Source of the DNA: Bacteroidales bacterium
GTDB taxonomy: Bacteria > Bacteroidota > Bacteroidia > Bacteroidales > P3
Direction: 5' to 3'
Length of the DNA: 64,000 nt
Assembly (NCBI GenBank): GCA_017616895.1
Contig: JAFZXE010000005.1
Span: 62,001-126,000 of the forward strand
A program made the position numbers and the translations under genes. This document shows, in pieces, positions 1 to 9,500 of the stretch (positions are counted from its first letter, which is position 1; every line of letters starts with the position of its first letter). The notes below the pieces were generated by a model, which searched no databases, was not told where the DNA came from, and saw nothing but the letters and a program-made list of their open reading frames with translations.

Positions 1-306
1 AAGCGTCACATACCACATTGCAGCCTTCAGCATTTCGCTCCTGGAGGAACATATCCGTTTGCTCAGCAGCACCAATATCCAAGCCGTCGCGAAAGTCGCC
101 ACCGCGCCGGCAATGCAGAATATGCCCATCTGTGGGTTAGTCATCTGATACGAAAAGACATCAATCTGCAGCCCCAAGCCCATGAATCTTATGCTCTTGA
201 ACACTCCGAGCGCCAGCGCCACCAGCAGGTGTGCCCCCTCGTGGATTACGTAGTAAACCACTACGGCGGCCAGAATACCGATATATTGTCTTGTACGTTT
301 CGTCAT
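1..306 (-). CDS. Membrane protein with HEGAH motif (partial, 3' end outside window)
   Basis: Reading the minus strand from the ATG at 306 gives about 102 residues that run off the window start. The N-terminus is a basic MTKRTRQY followed by a hydrophobic helix that carries HEGAH at residues 22-26, the HExxH pattern of zinc metallopeptidases; a second hydrophobic helix follows at about 62-80. A membrane-embedded HExxH near the N-terminus is typical of M50 (site-2 protease) and related zinc-binding membrane proteins, but the second metal ligand lies outside the window. The ATG abuts the TAG of the upstream flavodoxin gene with no gap, so the two are almost certainly co-transcribed. The assignment as a peptidase is inference; a non-catalytic membrane protein is possible. 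Confidence 0.7.
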   Translation of the reverse strand, partial: MTKRTRQYIGILAAVVVYYVIHEGAHLLVALALGVFKSIRFMGLGLQIDVFSYQMTNPQMGIFCIAGAVATFATAWILVLLSKRICSSRSEMLKAAMWYVTL

Positions 307-1152
307 CTATCGTATTACCTTGGTGAAGACGGGAGTCTCGCCCTCGAGGACGGTCACATACACCTGCAGCTCGCCGGCGGGCGGCATGTCGGCCTTTGCC
401 TCGCGCGGCTTGTCCATTGCGACGAACAGATATTCCGTGCCGTTGGGGATGGTGCGCACCGCCACGCTCTTCGCCTCGGCGTTCAGCATCGGATAGCCAT
501 CCACGGCGGTGTCGAATATGGCGGCCTCGTCGGCGCTGACATCGTGCATGTCGCCGAAGTCGGGCAGCGGAGTGTATTCGCCCTCGATGAATCCGCCAGC
601 CTTCAGGAACTCCTCAACCTCCTTGGGCATGGCTTCCAGACGCGCGGCACGCACGCCATAGCCGGGCAGCACCTCGGCGTTGGGCTGCTTCGCTGCGAGG
701 TCTTTGGCGCTGCTCTCAAGTCCGCCGCTGCCGAAAGTGCAGAACGGCACCACCTTCTTGCCGCTCAAGTCGGCCTGGTTGAGCCACGCAGCCACCGGCG
801 GTGCGTAGGTGCCGAACCACACGGGATAGCCGATGAAAATCACGTCATACTGCGAAATGTCGGCAGTAAGCGGCTGAATCTCGGGCTTCACGCCCAGCTC
901 GCGCTCCTGTATGCAACGCTCGATGGTGGCTTGGAAGTCGCCGTCGTAAGGCTGAGTGGCTACAATCTCCTCGATGTCAGCGTTCAGCAGGTTAGCAATC
1001 TGCTCGGCGACCGCCTTTGTGTTGGAGGTCTGCGAGTAGTAGAGCACCAGATATTTGGGCGATTCGTCCTTCGGCGCCTCTTTCTTCTGTCCGCACGACA
1101 CGGCAAGCATAGCCGTCGCCGCAACAATGGTCATAAGTTTAATGTGTTTCAT
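307..1152 (-). CDS. Flavodoxin-like lipoprotein
   Basis: A 281-residue protein. Residues 1-20 form a lipoprotein signal ending in the lipobox AVSC, so it is probably anchored to a membrane on the periplasmic side. The mature part begins with a flavodoxin fold: YLVLYYSQTSNT at about 34-45 is the FMN-phosphate loop, and IGYPVWFGTYAPP at about 107-119 is the second flavin loop. The flavodoxin domain ends near residue 185. The C-terminal 95 residues look like an extra small beta domain that I do not recognise. Flavodoxin-type lipoproteins are common in Bacteroidales and are thought to shuttle electrons or act as quinone/flavin reductases. It is followed without a gap by the HEGAH membrane protein gene. 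Confidence 0.85.
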   Translation of the reverse strand: MKHIKLMTIVAATAMLAVSCGQKKEAPKDESPKYLVLYYSQTSNTKAVAEQIANLLNADIEEIVATQPYDGDFQATIERCIQERELGVKPEIQPLTADISQYDVIFIGYPVWFGTYAPPVAAWLNQADLSGKKVVPFCTFGSGGLESSAKDLAAKQPNAEVLPGYGVRAARLEAMPKEVEEFLKAGGFIEGEYTPLPDFGDMHDVSADEAAIFDTAVDGYPMLNAEAKSVAVRTIPNGTEYLFVAMDKPREAKADMPPAGELQVYVTVLEGETPVFTKVIR

Positions 1153-1252
1153 ATCTATTTGTATTTTAATTTGTTATTATCTTGGTTTGCATTTGCCGTT
1201 GCGTGAGCCGCAACGCACTCAGGGCGATAACGGTTCGTGGCTAATCGGTTTG

Positions 1253-1260
1253 CAAAGATA
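1253..1260 (-). promoter_or_regulatory. Promoter -7 box TATCTTTG for flavodoxin gene
   Basis: TATCTTTG on the minus strand matches the Bacteroidota -7 consensus TAnnTTTG, about 100 nt before the flavodoxin ATG. A clear -33 TTTG at the usual spacing is not obvious. Confidence 0.5.
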
Positions 1261-1274
1261 GGCAAATTTTGTCA

Positions 1275-2027
1275 TCAAGGCACGCCCGGAGGCCCAGTCG
1301 CCACCGAAACGCCCACAAACCCGTCGTTTTGAGTCATCGCCGACGGCCAGCGGGCAGTCAGGGATTGGCGGTTGGTGGTGGCGTTCACGCTATCGAGCAG
1401 CGATAGGGCAGAGTCTTCGCCCTCCGACACCGCCACAACCGTACTGTCCGACGCCGACCCGCTCTTCTCGTTCCGCCAGAAAGCATACACATACAGCGCG
1501 TCGCCCTGCCACTCCGCAGGCACCGCCACCGTCGTGTTCGTCGCTTGCGAAGTCGCCACGTCATAGTGCGTCTGCCCAACCGCTCGAGTGTAGTTATACA
1601 CCGTCATCGTCAGTTTCAACCCGTGGTTCGTCGGGCGAAACCAACTCACCTTCACACCATTCTCCTCACGCTCAACCACAACCCCCTGCGGCCTTGTCAG
1701 CGGCCCGCGAGCCGTCCGCACCTTCAGCGGGTCAATCAACCCGTCCCTCGTCAGAGCCTCCCCATACACCTGCTTCACTATGTTCGCCCTCTGCGAAATA
1801 CTCTTGTTGTACTCGCGGTAGCCCACCTTATACACATCCCCCAGCGACCGCACATACGACGATGCCAGCGCAAACCTTGTCCTGTGCTCCGTCTGTGCCG
1901 CCGTCCGCGGGTTACGTACACTCTCAGGCCGCGACCGCACCCGCAGCATGCCCCGCACCTCATATTGAATAATACCCCCCACCATCCCTGTGAAGTAAAG
2001 CTTTATTGCACTCCGATTAAACCCCAT
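1275..2027 (-). CDS. DUF6266 family protein
   Basis: A 250-residue protein with the DUF6266 layout: a short basic start (MGFNRSAIK), a Gly-rich GMVGGI segment, a motif with MLRVRSRPESVRNPRTAAQ at about 27-45, then a repeat-like all-beta region ending in DALYVYAFWRNEKSG (about 180-195). There is no signal peptide. The function of this Bacteroidota family is unknown to me. A second, diverged member lies at 48098-48742 and shares the segment order (VGG, R-S-R/E, Q-x-x-R-x-(K/R)-F, VYAFW), so the two are paralogues. It has its own promoter and stands alone. The last 10 residues are Gly/Pro-rich and look like low-complexity sequence captured at the 3' end. Confidence 0.75.
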   Translation of the reverse strand: MGFNRSAIKLYFTGMVGGIIQYEVRGMLRVRSRPESVRNPRTAAQTEHRTRFALASSYVRSLGDVYKVGYREYNKSISQRANIVKQVYGEALTRDGLIDPLKVRTARGPLTRPQGVVVEREENGVKVSWFRPTNHGLKLTMTVYNYTRAVGQTHYDVATSQATNTTVAVPAEWQGDALYVYAFWRNEKSGSASDSTVVAVSEGEDSALSLLDSVNATTNRQSLTARWPSAMTQNDGFVGVSVATGPPGVP

Positions 2028-2142
2028 AGCAACTGTATTTTAATATAACACTGTAATTTAATAACAAAAGAATTACCCTCCCCCTAAATATAACGAAATA
2101 ACACAATAACGAAATCACACCCCAACACAAACTCCCCAATTG

Positions 2143-2174
2143 CAAATATACAAACAAATCCCGACATAAACAAA
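2143..2174 (-). promoter_or_regulatory. Promoter for the DUF6266 gene
   Basis: On the minus strand TTTG (2174-2171) is followed after 20 nt by TATATTTG (2150-2143). This matches the Bacteroidota -33/-7 arrangement and lies about 115 nt before the DUF6266 ATG. Confidence 0.6.
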
Positions 2175-2510
2175 CGCCACCACTCTCCAATTCACCATCC
2201 CGCACAAAACCAACAAAATACAATACAGCGAAAACCTCCGACAACCTCCCATCACCCCCAACATCGACCAATCCCGCCACCGAATCCCCACCGAATCGTC
2301 CTTAGCCGTATCATATACTTATCATAGACTTGATACGACCAACCACCATCCCGCCAACAACTTAACCACCACCCCAAACCACCCGTCTTGTCAGTCACCC
2401 TCAAAAATATCCACACAACAGCCAATCCCAAGAATAATGCCGACAACCACAGTGTTAAAACCGTTAAACACCCTGAAATTCATTCAATAACCCAAGAAAA
2501 AGAAAATAAA

Positions 2511-2542
2511 GTTGCCCAATTCGGATTATATACGTAAATTTG
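2511..2542 (+). promoter_or_regulatory. Promoter at the left edge of the island
   Basis: GTTG at 2511-2514 and TAAATTTG at 2535-2542, 20 nt apart, fit the Bacteroidota -33/-7 consensus. It points towards the island genes that begin at 2933, which would give the first transcript an unusually long (about 385 nt) leader. Confidence 0.5.
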
Positions 2543-2932
2543 CACCCGAAATCGACGAGAGTATTGTCGAGCAATGCGATGAAAGCATTTGTAAGGTCCG
2601 AAAACTGAAATTTCGCCAAAAAATATCGGAGGACTTGATACTGATGCCTTTTTGTTTTGCCTTTATGTATGGTCTTTTGGCCGTAGCATATCGGAGGCAT
2701 AGGATAAGGTTTAAGCAGTTTCTATTCCGATAAGGCGTTTGGCGATGCCTCAGTTTCATAGGACTGAACAACACGAGTTCTATGCTTTTTTTTGTTATGC
2801 ATAATTGCCAACAACAGAGAACTCTTCATGAAAGGAAAAATAAAGACATAAACAAACAAAACCTCTTTCTAACCACCACTTGAATTCAACTTGCAAGGCA
2901 ACAAATAAATAATAAAACTAATAAAACTATTA

Positions 2933-4453
2933 ATGAATACAATTATTAGAACTAAGCAGAAAACATTCCCATTTTTGATGTTGATTGCAGTTTCAGTGCT
3001 GACATGTTCGTGCAAAAGTGCCTTGGACAAGGCTGTAGGACCTGCTGTCAGGGACGGGGTAGTGAACCAGGAAGAATGGCAGGTCATAGCTGACGCTGCA
3101 AAAAACAACAAAAATTATACAACAGAGGACGCGGCTTTGAATGTTGATAAACTGAAGCAATACGTCCGTGACTATGCAAAAAAGCACAGGCGCAATCTTG
3201 AAGAGCTTGAATTTGACGTTGACTTCTCTGCATATCAGCAAGGCGGAGACTCAACGTCAAACGACAATCAGATAGTTTTTAAGTTTTTCTTGGAACGCAG
3301 CGGCAGCATGATACCCTACGATTACAGTAAAAATGCTGGTCAATTCAAAGATGCCATAATAACTCTTTTAGGCAATGTCCCCAACAATGGTGACACCAGA
3401 AACCTCATGTTTGTTGTGAACAACGAGGTCACTGTATTCAAGAAAACATTTAAGGATTTTGTGCAGAGTGGCAACATTATGGAAGACACTAAAGGTTATG
3501 GGGATCCCAGCAACACTGATTTTTCACGTATATTCGACTCTGTGCTGAATCGCACTAGCGACAATGAGGTAAGCATCTTAGTGTCTGATCTCATCTATTC
3601 TACGCCTGACCATAAAAACCTCAATGCCCAACGAATACTATCGGCAGCCCAGGCCCTTTCAAAAGACTGTTTTAAGGGTCACGAAGACAAGGACATCTTA
3701 ATCATCAAGCTAAATGCTGACTATAATGGAAAGTATTACCCATACAATAGTCCAAACAAGGGCTACCAATACGATGGTCAGCGTCCCTATTACATGATGA
3801 TTGTCGCCAAGTCACCAGTCATGCAGCGACTGTTCTCAGAAAAAAAATACAATGACTTTTGCAATTTCAAGGACCTCAACGGTTACGAAAACTACTATTG
3901 CTTCACGCGACACAATGACAATCCTGACTATTCCATCCTATTCAAAAACAGCAGCCGTTTTGCTGCCGAGAAAGGTCAGAAACAAATTCATAACATAAAA
4001 AATCTTGAAAGTGATCGGCGCTCCGGCGAGTGTACACTAACAATAGCGGTTGACATGAGCCATATTATCACCGAACCACAATACCTTACCGACCCCGACA
4101 ACTACGAAATCCAGTCAAAATCCGGTTTCACTATAACGGAAATAACACCTATCGACACCGAAAAACCATCCACAGATGTTTCTCACTATGTACCAACGGC
4201 AACTCACCTAATCACCCTATCCACCAGCGATAAACTTTGCAATGAACAGTTGGTCATTAGCTTGAAAAACGAGTTCCCGTCATGGATCGAAAATTCATCA
4301 ACAGATGATGACACCAACCCCAAGCATCCTGATTTCAAAACCACAACATTCGCCTTCAAATCTATGATGGAAGGTATTTATCAGGCTTTTTATTCCACAT
4401 CGCAAGAGCATCAGTATTATTACAGCCTGACATTCAGTATTAAGAAAAAATAA
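2933..4453 (+). CDS. von Willebrand A-like lipoprotein, first gene of island
   Basis: A 506-residue protein. The N-terminus is a signal peptide with a Cys at 27 (LTCSC) followed by KSALDK, indicating a lipoprotein. From about residue 112 a vWA-like fold is suggested by the hydrophobic strand FKFFLE, then ERSGSM at 121-126, a version of the metal-site DxSGS motif with Glu-Arg in place of Asp-x. A later strand and turn, SILVSDLIYS (about 217-226), corresponds to the usual fourth strand with Asp. The remaining roughly 200 residues look beta-rich and unassigned. vWA domains typically mediate protein contacts through a bound metal. It leads a twelve-gene co-oriented cluster with a tubulin-like and an Hsp70-like protein. 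The lipidated location implies an extracytoplasmic partner for the cytoplasmic NTPases. Confidence 0.8.
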   Translation: MNTIIRTKQKTFPFLMLIAVSVLTCSCKSALDKAVGPAVRDGVVNQEEWQVIADAAKNNKNYTTEDAALNVDKLKQYVRDYAKKHRRNLEELEFDVDFSAYQQGGDSTSNDNQIVFKFFLERSGSMIPYDYSKNAGQFKDAIITLLGNVPNNGDTRNLMFVVNNEVTVFKKTFKDFVQSGNIMEDTKGYGDPSNTDFSRIFDSVLNRTSDNEVSILVSDLIYSTPDHKNLNAQRILSAAQALSKDCFKGHEDKDILIIKLNADYNGKYYPYNSPNKGYQYDGQRPYYMMIVAKSPVMQRLFSEKKYNDFCNFKDLNGYENYYCFTRHNDNPDYSILFKNSSRFAAEKGQKQIHNIKNLESDRRSGECTLTIAVDMSHIITEPQYLTDPDNYEIQSKSGFTITEITPIDTEKPSTDVSHYVPTATHLITLSTSDKLCNEQLVISLKNEFPSWIENSSTDDDTNPKHPDFKTTTFAFKSMMEGIYQAFYSTSQEHQYYYSLTFSIKKK

Positions 4454-4478
4454 TTAATAAATATTAAAAGGTACAAAT

Positions 4479-4937
4479 ATGAAAAATCCGAAGTACACCA
4501 AAAAGAAAGACTGGATATGGCTTATATCCGGACTTGTTGTCACTGCCCTTTACTTAATCTTCAGTACTCAGTTGTATGAGCTGTTGTACTACAATGGAGA
4601 GTTCTCTAACGAGATGTATAGTGAAAACATGTATCTTGTAGTGGCGGCCTACACATCCATACTCGTGTGGGCGGTTGCAGTACTATACTATCTTGTGATT
4701 GATCGCTTCGAGCGTTGGTATCATTGGTTGATAGCCTTGGTCGTTGTGCTCGCGCTTTCGCCCACTGTTACATATTTTTATTGTGGAAACTATTTTAAAG
4801 ACAATGATCTTGATTTACTGATGATTCCTTTGAAGAATTTCAACATCATCAATACCGTCATCACATTGGTTATGTTTTGTATAGCATGCCTGTCAGTGAA
4901 GAAACTCAGCAGTCATTGCTCGACAACCCCATTTTAA
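4479..4937 (+). CDS. Small integral membrane protein (four helices)
   Basis: A 152-residue protein with four hydrophobic segments at roughly residues 10-31, 48-70, 78-100 and 120-143, and basic residues at the N-terminus (MKNPKYTKKKD). I recognise no family. It starts 25 nt after the vWA lipoprotein gene and ends 29 nt before the tubulin-like gene, so it is probably translated from the same message. By position it could link the extracytoplasmic vWA protein to the cytoplasmic tubulin-like and Hsp70-like proteins; that is inference from context only. Confidence 0.75.
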   Translation: MKNPKYTKKKDWIWLISGLVVTALYLIFSTQLYELLYYNGEFSNEMYSENMYLVVAAYTSILVWAVAVLYYLVIDRFERWYHWLIALVVVLALSPTVTYFYCGNYFKDNDLDLLMIPLKNFNIINTVITLVMFCIACLSVKKLSSHCSTTPF

Positions 4938-4966
4938 TATCACTTTGTAATTCACATTATCAATAT

Positions 4967-6505
4967 ATGAGACTATTTGTATTTGCAATTGGAGGCACTG
5001 GCTCGAGGGTGCTTACATCGCTCGTAATGCAGCTTGCTGCTGGCATGTGTCCTAAAGATCATGAGGGCAATCCGATTAAAAACCTCACCATAGTTCCAAT
5101 AATTGTTGACCCGCACGAGGACAATGCAGGCCTACAACAGGTCAAAAGTCTGCTAAATCATTATCGCACCATACGGAAACGAATTTATGGTGACGATCCT
5201 AATGGCGAAGGCTTTTTTGGCGTGAAGATTGAAACGTTGCGCGAAGCTGAGCCGGAAAGCGGAGTGTCATCCGACAATTTTTTCTTCCGTATGCAGCGTG
5301 TAAGCGACAACAGTTTTGACAAGTTTATTGGATTGGAGTCTATGTCGCTGGAAAATAAGTTGTTTGCGCAGATGTTGTTCTCTGATGAGGAACTCCAAAC
5401 AGAGATGAAAGAGGGCTTTTATGGATCACCTAATATAGGTTGTGTCGCCTTGAACGAGTTTCGGCGTTCTGAAGATTTCACTGCATTCCGCACAGCATAT
5501 AATCCAGGAGACCGTATATTCTTCATCGGTTCCATTTTCGGCGGCACAGGCGCATCAGGTCTCCCGTTGTTCATATCTTCAATTAGGGATTTAGGCCATC
5601 GTGACAGCGATGATGATGGACGTGCAGCGTGTTCAGAGGCCCCCATCGGAGCTCTTATTGTAATGCCTTATTTTTCAATAACTCCTGACGAAGATTCTCC
5701 CATAAACGAAAACGACTTCACAATAAAGACTCGTTCTGCATTACGCTATTACTACACAAACTTGAATCAGTACATAAACAATATATACTATATTTCCGAT
5801 CCCGATGGCACCAAAGCTTTCGAGAATGATCCAGGTAGTGGGAACCAGTCAAAAAATAAGGCTCACATAGTAGAATTCGCAGGGTCATTGGCGATGATGG
5901 ATTTCCTTGCCGAGCCGGAAACGGATATGTTGTTCAAACAAGATTCTTTTGGGCGCGTAGTTGTGGAAAAATGTTCCACAAAAGCATACGGTCTTGTTAC
6001 GGACAATTCGCATATCCATTTCAAAGGTCTTTCTGCACAAACTGACGAGCTTGTCATGAAACCAATGATGAGTTTCTATCTTCTGAGAGAGTTTATGCAA
6101 AACTATCTGAAAGATATGCTTGAAAAGCCATTTGCAAAAGACCATACTCCTAAAATACAAAAGAGTATCTATGATAACAGGGAAATAAAAGAATTTTTCA
6201 AGATGTTCGACGAGTGGACAAGTCAGATGAAAGACCATGGCCCATCCGCGCATAACCTCGAATTATTCAAACAAGTTAACGATAAAAACTATGCAGGAGC
6301 ATTCCATGATGAGCCAAGTACGAAAAAGGGCTTGTTTGGAGGTCGAAAGGATTTGAAACCCAAAGATATCCAACTTATGCTTGATAAAGCAGCCCAAGAA
6401 GTAGGAGACAAAGAGCCTCAAGAAAAACGATGGTTTACTCTTGCACAGATAGCGATGAATAAGCTTATAGATGAAATGTACGATACGGATACGCTACTCA
6501 AATAG
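4967..6505 (+). CDS. Tubulin/FtsZ-like GTPase
   Basis: A 512-residue protein from the ATG at 4967. An in-frame extension to 4877 exists but overlaps the preceding gene and lacks family features, and the conserved fold begins at once with MRLFVFAIGGTGSRVL. GGTGS at 9-13 is the first nucleotide loop and GGTGASG at 192-198 is the tubulin signature (GGGTGSG in FtsZ). The DPHED segment near residue 47 and a long variable C-terminus (after about 350) are not assigned. Proteins of this tubulin-like class bind GTP and may polymerise. FtsZ-like families paired with vWA proteins have been proposed as membrane-remodelling systems by Makarova and Koonin, and this locus also has a vWA gene two positions upstream. 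It is not the cell-division FtsZ: the overall sequence and length differ. Confidence 0.8.
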   Translation: MRLFVFAIGGTGSRVLTSLVMQLAAGMCPKDHEGNPIKNLTIVPIIVDPHEDNAGLQQVKSLLNHYRTIRKRIYGDDPNGEGFFGVKIETLREAEPESGVSSDNFFFRMQRVSDNSFDKFIGLESMSLENKLFAQMLFSDEELQTEMKEGFYGSPNIGCVALNEFRRSEDFTAFRTAYNPGDRIFFIGSIFGGTGASGLPLFISSIRDLGHRDSDDDGRAACSEAPIGALIVMPYFSITPDEDSPINENDFTIKTRSALRYYYTNLNQYINNIYYISDPDGTKAFENDPGSGNQSKNKAHIVEFAGSLAMMDFLAEPETDMLFKQDSFGRVVVEKCSTKAYGLVTDNSHIHFKGLSAQTDELVMKPMMSFYLLREFMQNYLKDMLEKPFAKDHTPKIQKSIYDNREIKEFFKMFDEWTSQMKDHGPSAHNLELFKQVNDKNYAGAFHDEPSTKKGLFGGRKDLKPKDIQLMLDKAAQEVGDKEPQEKRWFTLAQIAMNKLIDEMYDTDTLLK

Positions 6506-6544
6506 TATATCCGGGTGAGTAATAACAGAATAATAAATAAGACT

Positions 6545-9500
6545 ATGAAGAAAAAGTTAATGTATGGTGAAAGCTCTGATCCGGGATGGAGCAGTTGCAA
6601 TATATATGGAGAAAGAGAGGTTGGGGAGATTGTTGACCCAACCAATACTAAACAAAACAAACGTAAAGACCCTAAAGTATCAGTTCCGTCGCCGTTTGCG
6701 CGCTTCGAACTGGTTCAGAAGGCTTTTGCAAATGTTGCTGCTAAAGGCAATCTTGCCGATATGCGTGATATTATTCTTGTGTCGAATGCACTTGATGTTT
6801 TTGAGCTGTTCTATGAAGGTGCAGAAGGTTTGGAAATAGTTGAATGGTGTAAGAATGACTCCATTAAAGCCTTGAATGAGAGCGGTGATGCTGGCAATAA
6901 ACTCTATGGTCAGTCGCTCGAACTTTATATGCGGCAGGAAAACTATGGTTTCGATGCCACCACCTACCATCGTTACAACAATGTTGCCGTCGATGATGTT
7001 ACAATATATATATTGACCTATAACCGAGAGCCAGTCGGTTGCACCTCTCCAACCTCAATGTTTTTGGCGACCTCACGTCCTGACAGATTCAAGAGCAGTT
7101 TGAGTATTGAGGGTAATATGCCGCTTTTTGCCACCAAGAAACGGATGCTTGCAGAACGCGACGATGCCTTTATCGAATATGTCTATCGCTGCCATGCCTG
7201 CATGAAACAGTTTCAAGATACAGTGAAACCGTTAACCTCATTCTTCGATTATCTGAAAAAACAACTAGAGGTTATCAGGAATACAAAGCCTCAATTGTAT
7301 AGAGCCGTCAATGAACTATTTTATACAGAAGAGGAACTGTCTAATGTATATGCTGAGACACCTCTCAAGGTTTTGGGCTTTAAGTTGTATCAGAGGAGAA
7401 CTGAAGATCTTCAAGATAGAATTAAGAATGAGAGTGCATTCATTATTGATTCAACTAAATCGGATAAAAAACCTTTAGTGTTAACCAATAATTCTACCTA
7501 CAATGGGTGGCCTTATCTATCAAGAAGCAATACATATAGCTGTGATAGTCATAGGATAGACTATACGACAATAAGGGAATTGCAGACACGTAAGAAATTG
7601 CCCGGTACTGAAACTGAATATGAAGGTGGTTGGTTATGCGAAAACGATTTCTTGTCTGACGTGTTGGTTCAATTGCCTTATCCGTTGGACACAGCCCATT
7701 TCTTTAACGGTAATCTGGTAAACGCAACAAAGTACTACTATTTACCGCCCATCCGTTCAAGGTATTTTGAGTATTTCGATATAGACACCATATACGATCC
7801 GTCTGGCACTTCAGACCGTTATGGATCCGATAAGAGGTTGAAGATAGAAGAAATACGCAAAGGGGAAACCGTCGAGAAGGTAATTGTCACATTGCTTGTA
7901 CCTGTACGATGTGGCGGTAATGGGGGGCAGGTCGTGCGATTGGTTCGTGAATATATACCTGATGAAAATGGATTCCTTACAGCTGGAAGTTCAAGCAAAG
8001 AAAGGTCGGTTGGTCGCATAGTCGAATGTCCTATTGCCGTGAATATTTTCCCATTTGCAAGACTTGAATCCAAAAACCATTATAGGATCCAATCCATACA
8101 TTCAGCCGACAATCTTGATGGATTCTCTGTTGAGATGACAGCATGTGCAAAAGGTGCCCAGGCTATAATGGAATGGGATGATGATTGGGAACGAAACACA
8201 GGGAAAACGCACTACTATTCGCTAAACAACGCTTTTGATTATCTCCGTATCAAAATTACTGACGGCACACGGCGTCACGAATCAGTATTAATCCCTATCT
8301 GGGGAGGGACGTATTCGGGGTCGCTTAGCTATAAATTCTCGTTTGACTTCGGCACAACCAATTCCCACATAGCAGTATTACGTGACGAAAAAGACATTAT
8401 TGACTTCAAGGTGGGCAAGTCTATCGTTTCAACGCTTAACCAGAAGGATAAATATGGACAGGTTTATCGTGATGAAATCACAAACATTCTGACATTGGAT
8501 GTTTTGATGAAACAAGAGTGGCTGCCGGAAGAAATTGGTGTTGACTATACATTCCCGTTGCGAACCGTTGTATTACGCAATGTTGGACTTAATCTTGATG
8601 TTACGACACCGCGGGCACTGGAGCATGTGAATATACCTTTCATTTATGGAAAGGAAGACTACGGTCAATCGAACATGCCTGTTCCGAATCTTAAGTGGAC
8701 TGTTGATCCTGAAAAAAGGAAGTTGTCGGTTGCATTCATTGAAGAGTTGGCATTGTTAGCCCGTGCGTTTGCAATCGAAAATAACGGAGATTTGTCGAAA
8801 TGCTCGTTTGTGTGGACATATCCGCTCAGTATGAGAAAGAGTGATGCCGATGAATTTGATGAAGAGTGGAACAAGTATTATAACAATTATTTTTCAGGCG
8901 AAGAAGGTTCTGGGAATGCAAATGTTTCTAGAATGACTGAATCTATTGCCCCGTTGCTATACTATCAGTCAGAACACAAAGATTTGGACAACATGGGCCT
9001 CTCGATTGATATTGGAGGTGGTACTTGCGACGTCGTGGTCAAAAGAAATAACGAGGACATCAAGTTCACGTCGTTCCGATATGCTGCCGATGTAATATTT
9101 GGAGCAGGCAAAGCATCGGAAAATCCCATGATACAAAAACACTACGACTATTTCAGCCGTATGTTGAAAGAGTACAAAAAGAAGAACAGTGATGTGCAGA
9201 AGATTATTGACATGATGAAAAAGGCATGTGAGAGTGACGTGGAAGCAACTGAGGCTAATTCAGTCCTGTTCGCGCTGGAGAGCCATCCACTGCTGCAGAA
9301 AGTGGCAAAGCCTGACAAGTCGTATAATGTCCAATTAAAGAACGACAGGTTGCGCAAGGTGATTTTCCTCTATTTTTACGCCTCGATAGTATATTATCTC
9401 ACGCGGCTGTTACAAGATTTCGGTTATCCTCAACCTGCACGATTCATGTTCAGCGGTACAGGTTCTAAGATGCTTAACATCATTGGTAGTGTGGATGACT

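Larger units (their letters stand above)
2028..2932. other. Long intergenic region upstream of the island
   Basis: About 900 nt with no convincing gene. The left part (2080-2460) is a C/A-rich low-complexity tract. The right part holds a good promoter at 2511-2542 and then about 390 nt of leader before the first island gene. That leader contains two ATATCGGAGG copies (2627-2636 and 2687-2696), and GAGGCAT (about 2694) can pair with ATGCCTC (about 2743), so it may fold. Short ORFs here have no recognisable features. Confidence 0.5.

Noticed and set aside
229-1206. A 325-codon plus-strand reading frame opposite the flavodoxin gene
   Set aside because: It is the shadow of the minus-strand gene, with no family features and a His/Gly/Leu-rich composition typical of antisense frames.
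2512-2733. A 73-codon frame in the leader region
   Set aside because: Its start overlaps the promoter at 2511-2542 and no protein feature is seen; treated as leader.
4877-4966. N-terminal extension of the tubulin-like protein
   Set aside because: It overlaps the end of the preceding membrane protein gene, and the tubulin fold begins at the ATG at 4967.
4967-6505. Tubulin-like gene as the division FtsZ
   Set aside because: The length, divergent sequence outside the two glycine loops and its island context do not fit ftsZ.
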